A stretch of 64,000 nucleotides of DNA from Nitzschia sp. DOCU1 (lineage: Eukaryota > Bacillariophyta > Bacillariophyceae > Bacillariales > Bacillariaceae), in NCBI GenBank assembly GCA_951394045.1, contig OX595986.1, positions 620,001 through 684,000 of the forward strand, in the 5' to 3' direction. The position numbers and the translations under genes are program-made. This document shows positions 18,025-28,686 of the stretch, piece by piece. The first letter of the stretch is position 1. Each line of letters starts with the position of its first letter. The notes under the pieces were generated by a model. It worked only from the letters and a program-made list of their open reading frames with translations. It did no database searches and was not told the origin of the DNA.

Positions 18025-18603
18025 ATGAACCCGCTACTGACGAAATTAAATTTGCGGCGAAGAACGGAGGATGTCGACTATTGGCGAAAGCGTGCTGGGT
18101 GGTTTGACGATGACGTTTCGATGCAGCAATACAATTCTGGCATCCAAGACTCCTATTATCAGATGGACGACGATGTTTCTGTTAAAAAGCGATCTGGAAC
18201 CTCCCGCAATGGTTTGGTGGGAGCAGGATCAACTGGGCTGATGACGTTTTTCAAGATTGGTGCGGCAGTCCTGGCGGTGATCTTTGCGATTCTCCTCTTT
18301 CGAGCGCTGAATCGCCGAACGGCGTCCAACAGGAAGGTCTCGGCCTCTTCCAAACACAGCACCACGGAGAGCAAACATCGCTCTCGTTCCCGCTCGCGAT
18401 CGTCGAGGTCACGATCACGTTCGAGACGTCAGGCTTCCACCACCCACACTTCCAGCAGCGCCAACTATGACCTCATGGATGAGAAATCGGAACGATCGAA
18501 GAGGTCCAGCCGATCGCGAAGCCGAGGTCGCCGGCATTCCAAGAGCCGAAAGTCGTCGCGCTCTCGGTCTAAATCTCGACAGACAAAGGAGGTTTTGGTT
18601 TAA
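18025..18603 (+). CDS. single-pass membrane protein with an Arg/Ser-repeat tail
   Basis: A 192-residue protein starting at the ATG at 18025. Residues 1-72 are charged with no recognised domain. One strong membrane segment lies at about residues 74-92 (F-F-K-I-G-A-A-V-L-A-V-I-F-A-I-L-L-F). The C-terminal 95 residues are dominated by SR/RS dipeptides (S-R-S-R-S-R-S-S-R-S-R-S-R-S-R-R), as in splicing-factor RS domains. There is no RNA-recognition motif. An RS domain on a membrane protein is unusual; an inner-nuclear-membrane or ER protein is possible. The family is not recognised. Confidence 0.7.
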   Translation: MNPLLTKLNLRRRTEDVDYWRKRAGWFDDDVSMQQYNSGIQDSYYQMDDDVSVKKRSGTSRNGLVGAGSTGLMTFFKIGAAVLAVIFAILLFRALNRRTASNRKVSASSKHSTTESKHRSRSRSRSSRSRSRSRRQASTTHTSSSANYDLMDEKSERSKRSSRSRSRGRRHSKSRKSSRSRSKSRQTKEVLV

Positions 18604-19282
18604 AGCCAAAACTTACCTCTACCTGCACTGTATCTGCACTGTATTTTAAGAACTCGCGGACTTGCGCGGCAACCTTGGTAGCTTTTCCCAGATGAGGAAG
18701 AATGGACCAACTCGTGTATTAGAAACTACCAAACAAACAGACATCAACACCAACCTTTGTGATTCTAGGTAGAGAACTCTTCTGCTGCTATAAATGTTAC
18801 TTCGTACAGTGTTACGGTCTCCTACCATTAAGACTTGTTGCCCTGGTTACTTGTACTATAACGATTCGTGTTAGTACATAGAGTTGATCCTCTAGTAGAG
18901 GCGACCGATATATACCCACTTCTGTTTGCTGTAGTTGTTTGACATTGTAGACGCGTGGCTAGTAGTAGGTAGATAGGTGACTTGACTTTACGAATCCGCG
19001 AGGCCTGATAATTCAGATGAATACTCCACTGTTTCAAGAAAGTGTGGTCTTAAATATCCACCCCACGACGCCCCGGTTCTGTGACGTAAATGCCATGAGC
19101 TACAGTAGGAGTTGGGGTAGATGCGAAGGAAGTATCAATGTTGGTTCTAGGAAAAGCCCCGACTAGCTAGATAGCGAACTAGCACGATGAAGTGAAACGC
19201 TAGTAGAAATAGGAATTATATATCAAAGAAAGCATGAGCCTTGGCCCTAACCCGGGGCGAGAAAGACGAACATCGGCAATGT
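18604..19282. other. convergent intergenic region with palindromic patches
   Basis: About 680 bp between two converging genes. Contains CCTCTAGTAGAGG (18889-18901), a near-perfect palindrome, and several CTAGTAG/GTAGTAG runs. No supported gene. Confidence 0.45.
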
Positions 19283-20681
19283 CTATGCACTCTTGGCTGT
19301 TTCGTAGGCCCAGGTCAACCAAGGACAAAGGGCTTCCAGATCGGCCTTCTCGACAGTGGATCCGCACCAGATTCGGATGGAGGGAGGAGCATCACGGTAT
19401 CCACCGATATCGTAGGCGACGCCTTCCTTTTCTAGAAGCGCAACAAACTTCTTGATTTGAGCGGCGTCCAATGCCAAGGTGAGACAGACTGAGGTAGACG
19501 AGCGGATAGCGGGGTCCTTGGCCAAAAAGTCAATCCAATCATTCGCAGCGACAAACTTCTCCAGTACGCCCAGATTCTCCTTGCTCTTCTTGATCAACGC
19601 GGGTACTCCGCCAATAGAATCGGCCCACTGCAATGCATCAATGTAATCCTCGACGGCAATCATGGAAGGAGTGTTAATGGTCGAGCCCTTGAAAATGTCA
19701 GCTTCGATCTTTCCCTTCTTGACCATTCGGAAAATCTTGGGCAAGGGGCGATTTTGCGGGGTGTACGATTCCAGACGCTCCACAGCGCGGGGGCTAAGGA
19801 TCAACATACCATGACCTCCTTCTCCTCCGAGAACCTTTTGCCAAGAGTAAGTAGTGATATCCAGTTTGGACCAAGGCATGTCCATGGCGAAGCATGCAGA
19901 AGTTGCATCGCAAAGAGTCAAACCTGTTCGGGCATCCGAAATGAAATCGCAGCCCTCATGAACACGGACACCCGAGGTAGTTCCGTTGAAAGTGAAGCAT
20001 ATATCGTGGTCGGGGTTGGTCTGCGACAAGTCAGGCAGTTGACCATAGTCCGCCGTGTACTCATTTACTTGGACAGTGTCTCGAAGCTTCAAATGCGAGA
20101 CGGCGTCGGCAAACCATCCCTTACCAAATGACTCCCAGTGACAAATATCTACGTTTTTTGCACCCAAGACATTCCACATTGCCATTTCATAGGCGCCCGT
20201 GTCGGAGGCAGGGACAATACCGACCAAGTAGTCTTCAGGAATGTTCAACAACCTCTTCGTCTCATCAATGGCAAGCTTGAGACGTTCCTTTCCAATTTTT
20301 GAACGGTGCGACCTTCCCAAAATTCTAGAATCAAGCTTGGAGATATCATATCCAGGTCGCTTTTTGCACGGTCCCGAAGAGAATTCTGGGTTGGCGGGCT
20401 GTTCAGGGTTTCATGTCATCGGTCAAAGAAGAGTTTGTCGTGAGAAAGACGATCGGAGGGAGAAAAATGAAACTTCATGAAATGCCAAAATAACTTCATT
20501 CTAGTAGCGGATCCATCCAGGCAAAATACAATATTTTCCAGGAACAAACCCGCAATTGACTAACCTTGACGGAAGGGGCAGCAGCACTCATCATTCGAAG
20601 GGCCGTAAAAGCCACATTTCTGTGGACAGGGCTTGACCTTGCAAAAACAAAGGCCTTGGCAGCGGGGGCAATGCGCATCAT
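19283..20681 (-). CDS. phosphoserine aminotransferase
   Basis: Two exons: 20565-20681 (39 codons) and 19283-20398, joined across a 166-nt GT-AG intron (20399-20564) without changing frame; the product is 410 residues. The enzyme converts 3-phosphohydroxypyruvate and glutamate to phosphoserine with PLP, the second step of serine synthesis. It belongs to the longer 'Methanosarcina-type' SerC branch: [33 protein letters not shown]. The PLP lysine is Lys227 in [12 protein letters not shown]. Exon 1 encodes an Ala/Arg-rich pre-sequence ([17 protein letters not shown]), probably mitochondrial since it lacks a hydrophobic signal peptide. It shares a 1.1-kb divergent promoter region with the ankyrin gene at 21.8 kb. 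Confidence 0.92.
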
Positions 20682-21811
20682 GTTAGCAGGGATCGATTAT
20701 CTTCAACTGGAACGACGGGGTTACTATCCAAGGAAGCAATAAGATAGTCGTTGGAAATGAACGCAACCGACCAATCGAGCGACGACCGACGAGGAAACGC
20801 TTGATGGATGGTCAAAACGAAAGGCGAAGTTGCGCATTTTCGCATCTCGTCCGTCCACCGCTCCCTCAAGAAAGACGTCATTCGGTACGTGCTTCGTGCA
20901 CGTGATGATCCGTCGGCCAAATCCCCTTCCACGTGGCGACGACGACAAAGATCCCGAAGATCCACCATCAGCGACGCGCCATAACTTCGGTGACGCAGCC
21001 GATTTGCACAGTAGGCATGAGCTAAACACCGGAGTCGAGCATTTGGTATCCTTTCCTCCATGACATTATTCTCGTTTCCATTGTAAAAGATGTATCGATC
21101 ATAGACAATAAAGTTCTTGGTGGCTGCCACTTTGCCAAGCAATTTGTTTGTTGTTGATACACTACTACTTTGTCCGACGTACTAGAGGAAGGGTTTCCAA
21201 AATTGTTTCCTTATTCCATCTATACTTCGTAGTGAGTATTTCTTTGTCTCTTCTGGTCAGAATATCATGGCTATCAAGAACAATACTGCGCTAGCTGAAG
21301 GACATCAATGTTGCGTCTCTCTATCATACTGGAGTTAACAAGGCAGTAGCTATGTCTTCCAGATGAACGCCGCCCCGTAGTGGTCCAGGTAGTCATTTGT
21401 GTTGGGTCAATGGAATCGAATACGGTCGTGCAAGAAATTTTGGTCGTATTGGGAGGCTCGCCTGGCGCGTTCAACAGAAAACGGTTGGCAGCAGCTCGGA
21501 CGATAGGGAACGGTCAACGCAAAGAATTTGGAAAATTTCAAATGTTGCCTCCGAGACGGGACGATCGTTGAACTACGAAATAAGAGCACAAGCCAAGCAA
21601 AGAGTCCGACGGCCCGTGGTGGTTACAAAAGAGGATTACTCCTACGATATACCTCTCTGGCTTGAACCTCTAGAGTGCCGACAATCGCTCCGAACCGCAT
21701 TTCTGCTAGCAAAAGTCAACGACGAACGGGACGTTGACTGTGAGATTTTCAGCTGCCTTTCGGAACATAATCTTTCTCTGACGATCCGAGGTGTAGGACC
21801 TTAAAGTCATC
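20682..21811. promoter_or_regulatory. divergent intergenic region between PSAT and an ankyrin gene
   Basis: Contains GACGTCA (20874-20880), a CRE-like site about 195 bp upstream of the PSAT start. Two open frames of 135-154 codons (20678-21142 minus, 21397-21804 plus) have no family resemblance and are more likely 5' UTR or chance. Confidence 0.35.
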
Positions 21812-23779
21812 ATGGCGGCATCGGACTCGAAAGCTGAAACCAAAGTCGCGATCGACCAGAATCGCTCGTATGATAGCGAGGAGAGCGATCGATCCAGAGC
21901 TCATGTTGTTTTTGACTTGATTGAAGATGCCAATTGGAATGCCGTGATGCAGCACTTGCGAGAGTATCCTCAATCAGCTCGTTGCCTTCATCGCAATCCG
22001 AATTCGGTCCAGTGCAATTTGCCGCTGCACGAAGCTTGCCGTATGCAACCCCCATTGCATATAGTGAACAAGCTGATTGACATTTATGACGAAGCAGTTC
22101 TCACGCCTGGTCAATATGGCTTTTTGCCGCTGCACGTTGCTTGTGGATCCGGGGCGGGCTATGATGTAGTTGCGCGGTTGCTGGATGCCTATCCCGCGGC
22201 GACTCGATGCCGAGACGATGTCAAGGATGCACTGCCCTTGCATCTGGCGGCGCAGTGGGGGGCATCGGAAGAAGTTCTTATGGAAATTTTGACCACCCAT
22301 CCGGAAGGGAGCTTTATTCGTGATGCCTCGGGCAAGACGCCGCTGGATCATGCCAAGGCTCTTCCAGAAGGTGAATCCAGGGAGTATGCAATCAACGCAC
22401 TGGAAACAGCTCCTATTCTTGTCGCGACCGCCAAATCAGCGGCAGAGCGTGTGGAACGAGAGATGGAGTCTCGTTTGAGGGGAATCCAGGACGCCCACAA
22501 GGAGTTTATTCGCCAAATGGAACAGCGTCATGAAGACGAAAAGACGGAATTTTTGCGGCTTGAAGTGGAATTCCACAACGAGCTCGCCACCGAGAAAGAG
22601 CGCAATTGTGAGCTTGCCGAAGTCATTCTCACGTTGCAAAAACGGGAATTGCGCGAGAAAAATGATCGGAACGCACTAAAGAAGAGTATGGATGCACAAC
22701 GTAAGGATCACCAGACCAAATGGGAAGAACAGCGAGCAAAGCTGCAAACCTTGATGGAGTCTGTTGAGGATTTGAGCTTGCTCAGAAACCGTGATCGTTC
22801 TTTCGGAAGAAAGGAAGGAGAGGAAAAGGAAGAAGCTCTTCACGGCGTGCGTACAGTCGGCTCGACGGTGTCAATAGGGTCAAGCAGCACGGCGTCGTCT
22901 TCGGATGAGCTGCTAGAGGAAGTCGCCCTTGTTGTCTCCAACTATAACGCCAGCAAGGCGGGGTTGGACAAACTATCGAAAGAACTGAAGCATCGAGAGG
23001 ATATGGTTCGCCACCTGAATGAGCTTCTTTCCAAGAAGGACGAGGAAATTCGGTCCCTGACCTCCAAGCTAAAGGATGCCGAGCGGGAGTGTCTGATATC
23101 AAAAGATCAAGCCCGCAAGATTGATTCGTTGCACACAGGAACACTTCAGGAGCTCAACTCGGCCAAAAACGAAATGAATCGACTTCGACGAAGATCCGAG
23201 ACCCAGTTGGAGCAGCTGAACGAAAGCAAGCGGATGGTGCAGTTACATGAGAGCCGCCTGGGAAATATTAAGAGCCTTGTTGCGTCGCTCTCGTACAATA
23301 TCGATTCTTGGACGCAAGATGCCGAAGAATCGCAGGTTATTAGTGTCGGGTCGAAGCGAGGGAGCAGCCGTTCTCGTTCTGAAAATATCGGGGATAAGGG
23401 AATGGCAAAATTTAATCCAAAGAAACTCTCGCCCACTCGCGCGCCCGTGGTTGTGGACGGCATGGACGAGATTCAAAGCAGTTCGATGGCCTCACTCGAT
23501 TGCGATGGAGACACCGAAAGAGCATTATGGGATCAGAACAGGGTAGGTCAGTCGATCCAAGTCTCGAACACAGAGGACGAGGACGATGAGAATGTAGGCT
23601 TGGAGGTAACAGTCACGAAGATTATGAGAAGCTCGGACAAGTCTATTGGCGGGTCTGGTAGCCACGATACAGCTGTGACGGCAAAAAATTCGGAAGAGGA
23701 GGCCGTGGAGGATATGTCCGCTATCAGTCGGGGTTCGGATACGGCAAAGGTAGTAGAGTCCATCCGGCCTATTGAGTAA
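21812..23779 (+). CDS. ankyrin-repeat/coiled-coil protein 1
   Basis: A 655-residue protein from the ATG at 21812. After a short acidic N-terminus, residues 33-195 form an ankyrin module. It opens with a degenerate helix pair (L-I-E-D-A-N-W-N-A-V-M-Q-H-L), then has repeats with L-P-L-H-E-A-C, L-P-L-H-V-A-C and L-P-L-H-L-A-A cores, and ends T-P-L-D-H-A. Residues about 205-310 and 395-515 are predicted coiled coil (heptad Glu/Lys/Leu), split by a Ser-rich linker. The C-terminal 130 residues are acidic and disordered. The module closely matches those of the proteins at 32.3-33.9, 38.0-41.7 and 42.3-45.5 kb, so these are paralogues. A scaffold role is plausible from the architecture only. Confidence 0.85.
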   Translation: MAASDSKAETKVAIDQNRSYDSEESDRSRAHVVFDLIEDANWNAVMQHLREYPQSARCLHRNPNSVQCNLPLHEACRMQPPLHIVNKLIDIYDEAVLTPGQYGFLPLHVACGSGAGYDVVARLLDAYPAATRCRDDVKDALPLHLAAQWGASEEVLMEILTTHPEGSFIRDASGKTPLDHAKALPEGESREYAINALETAPILVATAKSAAERVEREMESRLRGIQDAHKEFIRQMEQRHEDEKTEFLRLEVEFHNELATEKERNCELAEVILTLQKRELREKNDRNALKKSMDAQRKDHQTKWEEQRAKLQTLMESVEDLSLLRNRDRSFGRKEGEEKEEALHGVRTVGSTVSIGSSSTASSSDELLEEVALVVSNYNASKAGLDKLSKELKHREDMVRHLNELLSKKDEEIRSLTSKLKDAERECLISKDQARKIDSLHTGTLQELNSAKNEMNRLRRRSETQLEQLNESKRMVQLHESRLGNIKSLVASLSYNIDSWTQDAEESQVISVGSKRGSSRSRSENIGDKGMAKFNPKKLSPTRAPVVVDGMDEIQSSSMASLDCDGDTERALWDQNRVGQSIQVSNTEDEDDENVGLEVTVTKIMRSSDKSIGGSGSHDTAVTAKNSEEEAVEDMSAISRGSDTAKVVESIRPIE

Positions 23780-23810
23780 TTATATAGGTTAAGATTCAAT
23801 AGTCATTCGT

Positions 23811-25791
23811 TTAGACATCTTTAGCCATCTTGGTGGAACTGCTCTTCTTACGTGACTTTTTCGTTCGCAGTGATGAGGAAGAAACAGGCTGCAAGAACAT
23901 GGAGCACCAAGCGCACAAACCAAGGATCCATAGTATCAGCATCACAACCGCCGAGGGAAAGTTGGACTGTTCTGTCACGACACTTCGACTGCTCGCCTGC
24001 TGCGGCGACCCAACTTCGCCCATGACATCACCCTCCAGAATCTCCAACTTTGGCGGTTCCCATGCTTCATCTTTGTAAAAGGTCAACTCCGTCCTCAGTG
24101 GAAACTCTGGTTGCGGATCTAAATCGTCGGGTTTGTCATAAAGATTAGCCACTGGAGAAATATTTGCATCGTATGGGACCCATACATCATCGCCACAGGG
24201 TAGCTAACAAAGCAAACGGGATGAGCGCCTCGCGTAACAGAATTGCACTGGAAAACTCCCTTGCACGTACCGATTCGGGTCGTGAGCTCTTTGTGGCCAT
24301 ATCGATCCGTACAAACTCCGCAAGCTGCTTTAGTGTCCGTCGTTTCCCGAGTCCGTATATTCCAAGATTCGCCAAATTGTATCCTTCCAGACCGTTCGGT
24401 AGCTCAAGGTAGCTTCGGACGCGCTTTAATGCTGCTTGTCGAAATCTCTCAAACCGTGGCTTGAGCCATTCCATCGGCCCATGCCCATCCGGATTGGCTT
24501 GATAGTTATGGTATACAATGTTCTGAGTAGGCGTATAAACGTCGTAACTGCAAACAGTACAAAAGTTAGATTGGACGCCTCGGATAGCCAGTCCACACCT
24601 TTCAGTCGAGCTATGACCTGTCACGTACCCTCTCGTCCAAAGCCTAGCAAACCGCGCAAATTGCTCTACCCCCATTACGTAGGGTGTAAATGGATCATAC
24701 GGTACCGATTCTTCCAGGTGGCACTTGGAAAAGCTGAATCCGGCGCTCCACGCATGTGATAAAAGCGGTTTTTGAAGATTTTCCACCATGCCATCACCTC
24801 GTGACGTATAAGACTACAGCAACAGCATTCCAAAGAATTCATGAGCAATATGGACGCCAAATTTCGTTCATAATCCAAGACGATGACTTACCGGTACTCC
24901 AATTTCCTGAAATTGGACCAAGCACTGCCTCGGAACAGAGGTAACACTCTCTTCATTTTCCAAATCCGAGGTGGAAGGTGGTACGGTCGAAATAATACCA
25001 AACTCATTACCCGCCGCAGCCCACTCGTGCTTTAACTTCTCGTCCCACTCTGGCACAAACGCTGAATGCGCATCGATTTGCAAACAGAATTCTTCATTTC
25101 CCAGGATTTTGCGAACCATACTTCGTGCCCAGGTAGGGCCTTTGGCGGCGACATTGTGTACCGATAATTTTCGAATTTGATCAATCCGAGGACAGTCTTT
25201 TCGATCCGGGTTGGCAATCACTTTTGTAGTATCTGCGCGAAGACTACGTTTTGTATAAATATCCGAACCTAATCATCATCATCAGTCATTATTGATGCAA
25301 TGCGTTTGAAAAAGAATACGATCCGGCAAACCTGAGCAAAAAAGCGACGGCATGAATTCATTCTTGGTTCCTTTCAATACAAAAACTCACCCATTTCTTT
25401 ACAGTAGGCCTCGAGACAATATAAATCTTCTTCATAACTTTGATCGATGATTCCCACGACAATCTTATCTGGATCTTTGGCCTTGGCCAACAGATCCACA
25501 ATCGTCTTGCCGCATCGTGGTCCATCTACAAAAAAGTTGAAAATGATGAGAATCCAAGGGTCGTGATGAGAGACACGTTCTCGTTGCACCATTATGCTGC
25601 GTCATTCTGACATGATTGGATATCCAACAGCTGCGCCAGTGACAACAACAACTCATACCTCGAAAGCTTGGGATGGACACAAAAATCTTGCCATCTCCAT
25701 TCAAAATCGGGGGAAGCGGTCTCTGCTTTCCGGTGAAGGGCCGATCCACCACATCCTGCCATTCTTGTCCATTCGAAACTCGTCCCGCCAT
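23811..25791 (-). CDS. GT60-like GlcNAc transferase with a C-terminal membrane anchor
   Basis: Six exons resolve by eye: 25659-25791, 25391-25525, 24892-25268, 24629-24813, 24271-24547 and 23811-24203. The introns are 133, 122, 78, 81 and 67 nt, all GT-AG, giving 499 residues in one frame. It resembles the family of polypeptide GlcNAc-transferases (PF11397; the Dictyostelium enzyme modifies hydroxyproline of Skp1). The evidence is V-S-I-P-S-F-R-D near residue 45, I-D-A-H-S-A-F with the acidic metal site at 155-157, W-S-A-G-F-S-F-S, and L-W-T-R-G-Y-D-V-Y-T-P-T. A single hydrophobic segment near residues 453-473, followed by a basic tail, suggests a tail anchor with the catalytic part in the cytosol. 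Exon boundaries agree with family continuity. Acceptor substrate is unknown. Confidence 0.82.
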
Positions 25792-26103
25792 GATGATAAT
25801 GATAATGATGATGCCTCAATCACTAGGTGGGAGTCCACAGAGGGCTGTGCCAATGACATGTGTGTGCTTTCATCGAGCACAGGCGGTCATTGTCAAAAAG
25901 TCTCTTTGGAGTGTGTCGTGGTCAATGAATCTGGCCGACTAAATCGACCCAATTTGAAAGAAGGAATCGGGGAGAAACATTTCCCCGCTATTTCTTTTTG
26001 ACCCCCGAGACTGCCGCCGATGCGATGCACGCATCTTTTTGACCATGGCGATGGATACATCGATGCGACTTTGATGATCCCTATGCAACATACACAAAAC
26101 AAA
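25792..26103. other. divergent intergenic region
   Basis: About 310 bp between the starts of the glycosyltransferase (-) and DUF4336 (+) genes. Contains ATGATGATAATGATAATG-type ATR triplet runs near 25790-25815. No gene seen. Confidence 0.4.
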
Positions 26104-27382
26104 ATGAGAAGGCTACTCTCGCTGGTTTGTTTGTGTGGCAGATTCCTGCTGGTCGTTCCGTGGACGGCTCAGGAACAATGGCAGTACCAGAGATTCGTGG
26201 GGGCGGCGCGACTGGCTTCTTGGCACATCCGCTGGCCTTGTGGCTTCGACACTGGTCGTCGGGAATCCATCACCCTCATTCGCTGCCCCTGTGCTGGCCA
26301 AAGAATACAATTTACCAGTGGCAACCAATCCATCCGCCGGCCGTTTCTACTTTCCTGCTCTGACGCCACCTTTTTCTGGTAGAGCAACCTATCGATACAC
26401 CCTGGGGCGAGACGCATGGGCCTTTGAGCAACTCTTGACCTTTGCCAATGTATCGGCAACCATTCGATGCAATGTCATCAAGTTGCAAGAAACAGGTGGG
26501 CTTTGGGTCCATAGTCCACAGTGGCCGACTGGAGAATTTTGCAGCTTGCTGGAGGATCTAGGGGCTCCTGTAGAACATGTCGTATTGCCGTGCAATGCGT
26601 TTGAACACAAGGCACCCATGCAGGCGTTTACACAAAAGTATCCAAAAGCGAAAGTTTGGATTGCACCGGGACAGTTTGGTCCTCTAGGAAGTTGTGGACA
26701 AAGTTTGAATGAGCCTTGTAACATGGGATATCGAGTGGATGGAATTCTTGGCCCCAATCAACCGCACCCACCATGGGCCGGTGAATTTGATATCGCAACG
26801 CTCAATGTCCAGCTTCCCAAAAATGCTGGCCCCGTATCAGAAGTTGCATTTTGTCATCGTCCAACGAAGACTCTTGTCGCGACAGACGCCGTCGTCTATG
26901 TTCCAGGAGGTTCGGCTCCCGACATTTTTGCCACCTACTTTGATCCCGAGGAAATTCAAGATCCTAGCTTTTGGGCTAGGACGGTGCTACAAGCCGTATT
27001 TTTGCCGCTTCGGACCCAAAGCGATGGATCATTTCCTGGATACAATGCCATAAAGGATCGTTTGGTTCGTGCTCCCATTTTGAGGGCCCTGGTGGATGCA
27101 AGAGCTCCCGACGCAGTTCGAGAATGGATTCAACAACAAACAAGTCAGTGGGACTTTGATCGGATCATTACAAGCCACTTTGCGTCACCTATCCAAGCAA
27201 CACCGAGGGACGTCCGCGCCGCATTTGACTATTTGTTCACAGATGATCCGAGTAAGCTGGACGCTAGTCTGCCACCCGTTGCTTGTCAGGACTGGGAGCT
27301 CTTGGATGGAATCAATCAATTTGTTGCCAAAGCCAACGCAGGGGCACCAGCCACATTCGACTTTCAACGCGGTTGTCGCTGA
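26104..27382 (+). CDS. DUF4336-like protein with a Tat-type lumen signal; N-terminus in another frame
   Basis: The main frame is open from 26108 to the stop at 27380-27382, but its first in-frame start would be GTG at 26135. An ATG at 26104 in another frame reads a good signal peptide (M-R-R-L-L-S-L-V-C-L-C-G-R-F-L-L-V-V-P). A frame change is then needed near the G run at about 26200 to reach W-G-R-R-D-W-L-L-G-T-S-A-G-L-V-A-S. That segment is a twin-arginine signal ending S-F-A-A-P, so the mature part may lie in the thylakoid lumen. The mature region resembles DUF4336 (C-N-A-F-E-H-K-A, Y-P-K-A-K-V-W-I-A-P-G-Q-F-G-P-L-G), proteins of unknown role in plants and algae. A very short intron (about 52-58 nt) or a frameshift could explain the break. 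Confidence 0.72.
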
Positions 27383-28686
27383 GACGAGTAGAAAGGCTGA
27401 GAATATACCTGCTCTTGTAGAACACTCTCGAGCTGGTAGGCTAGTGAGCGATACGAAAATAGGGAAAATGGCAACATATTCAACTGAGTTTCGTGCTACA
27501 ATCTGCTGATGTGAGTGCCGTTACTAAAAACGTGCCTACAAAAGGAAGTGGAGTTACACGCAGGGCTGCCTGGGGATACTAGAATGATACTGCGACGAAG
27601 ACGAGACGGCTTTCAAGGCGCGAGGGGTCGAGTCCAGCACAACAGGTTGCAACAACGTCTACATAGTAATACCTTTCTTGCGTCACTACCTGGTATGCAT
27701 GCAGCAGTGGGACCGTCAACATTGGAAACTTGCAGGCTAGGTAGTCGGGTCGGCAAGACTTCTCTCGCATACTTCTGATACTAGTAACCATTCGTGATGA
27801 TTGTAGTCGCCCCCATTTCCACCCCGCGAACCATTTCGACTACGAGCTCACTTTATATACTATTACCGACAGAAGGCTGCACTAAATCAACAGGCAACTT
27901 TGGGTTGAAAAGGCGCTTACAAGAAGCAGTCACAGGGTGAACGAAAAACGCAGCCTTGCTCCATAAAACTACGCTGGACATTGCTAGAAACTCTCGTCTA
28001 CTAGGTGGGTAAAGCAAGGCAGTAGTAGGAGATAATTCCCCTACCGTTTACACCTTATGGAACGACTACCATCGTGATAAGGATCCTGTTATCTCGCTTG
28101 TAGGAATCGGTCCGAGTGGGTATCTTCCCTATCATGTTTGCTCCATAGCCGAAGAAGCAAGAGAAGGATCGCGCATCTGTGTGACAAAAGGGTTGCTGCG
28201 CGCACCGAACTCTCTGAAGGCAGAAGTTCTTGTTCTGCCGAACATGTCAGCGAATCCCCAAGTTCCGTCTCCCGAACGGCGGAGGTGGAAGTACTGGTAA
28301 CGATGGCTGGCGAATCTACAAAGGCGAAACAGAAATGGCGAACTGGGACGTGTCATGAGCGATGACACCTACCAGGTACCCAGGAAGATCTTCGGGCCCA
28401 AAGCAAGATCTTTGGGAAGCGAGACAAGCAGAATTCTCTTGGCCAGAACTCTGGGAAGGGGCGATGGGGTACGTACTTCCGATGTTGATGTTTCGTTTCG
28501 CATTACTATTTATGATGCGTCAGGCGGCTTTTCCTCTTCTATCGGTCTCTATGAAGTTAGACTAGCAACAGGTCAATGGCGCTATAGTCAACCACGCCAT
28601 TCTCTACTAGTCTGGATTCGTTGTGAGAAGATAGGTAATTTGATTCCGGAGCCTATTAAATAACTTAGCAAACTAGAAAGATTTGT
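27383..28686. other. long convergent intergenic region, possible gene relics
   Basis: About 1.3 kb between the DUF4336 gene (+) and the kinase gene (-). Short frames at 28145-28570 read protein-like scraps in changing frames (N-D-G-W-R-I-Y-K-G-E, A-E-F-S-W-P-E-L-W-E-G-A-M). They may be a decayed gene, but I cannot name it. CTAC/GTAG-rich patches occur near 27990-28030. Confidence 0.35.

Noticed and set aside
20678..21142. 154-codon open frame on the minus strand upstream of PSAT
   Set aside because: Overlaps the PSAT start in another frame and looks like 5' flanking sequence; no recognisable domain.
21397..21804. 135-codon open frame just before ankyrin protein 1
   Set aside because: Ends a few bases before the real start, no family resemblance; more likely 5' UTR.
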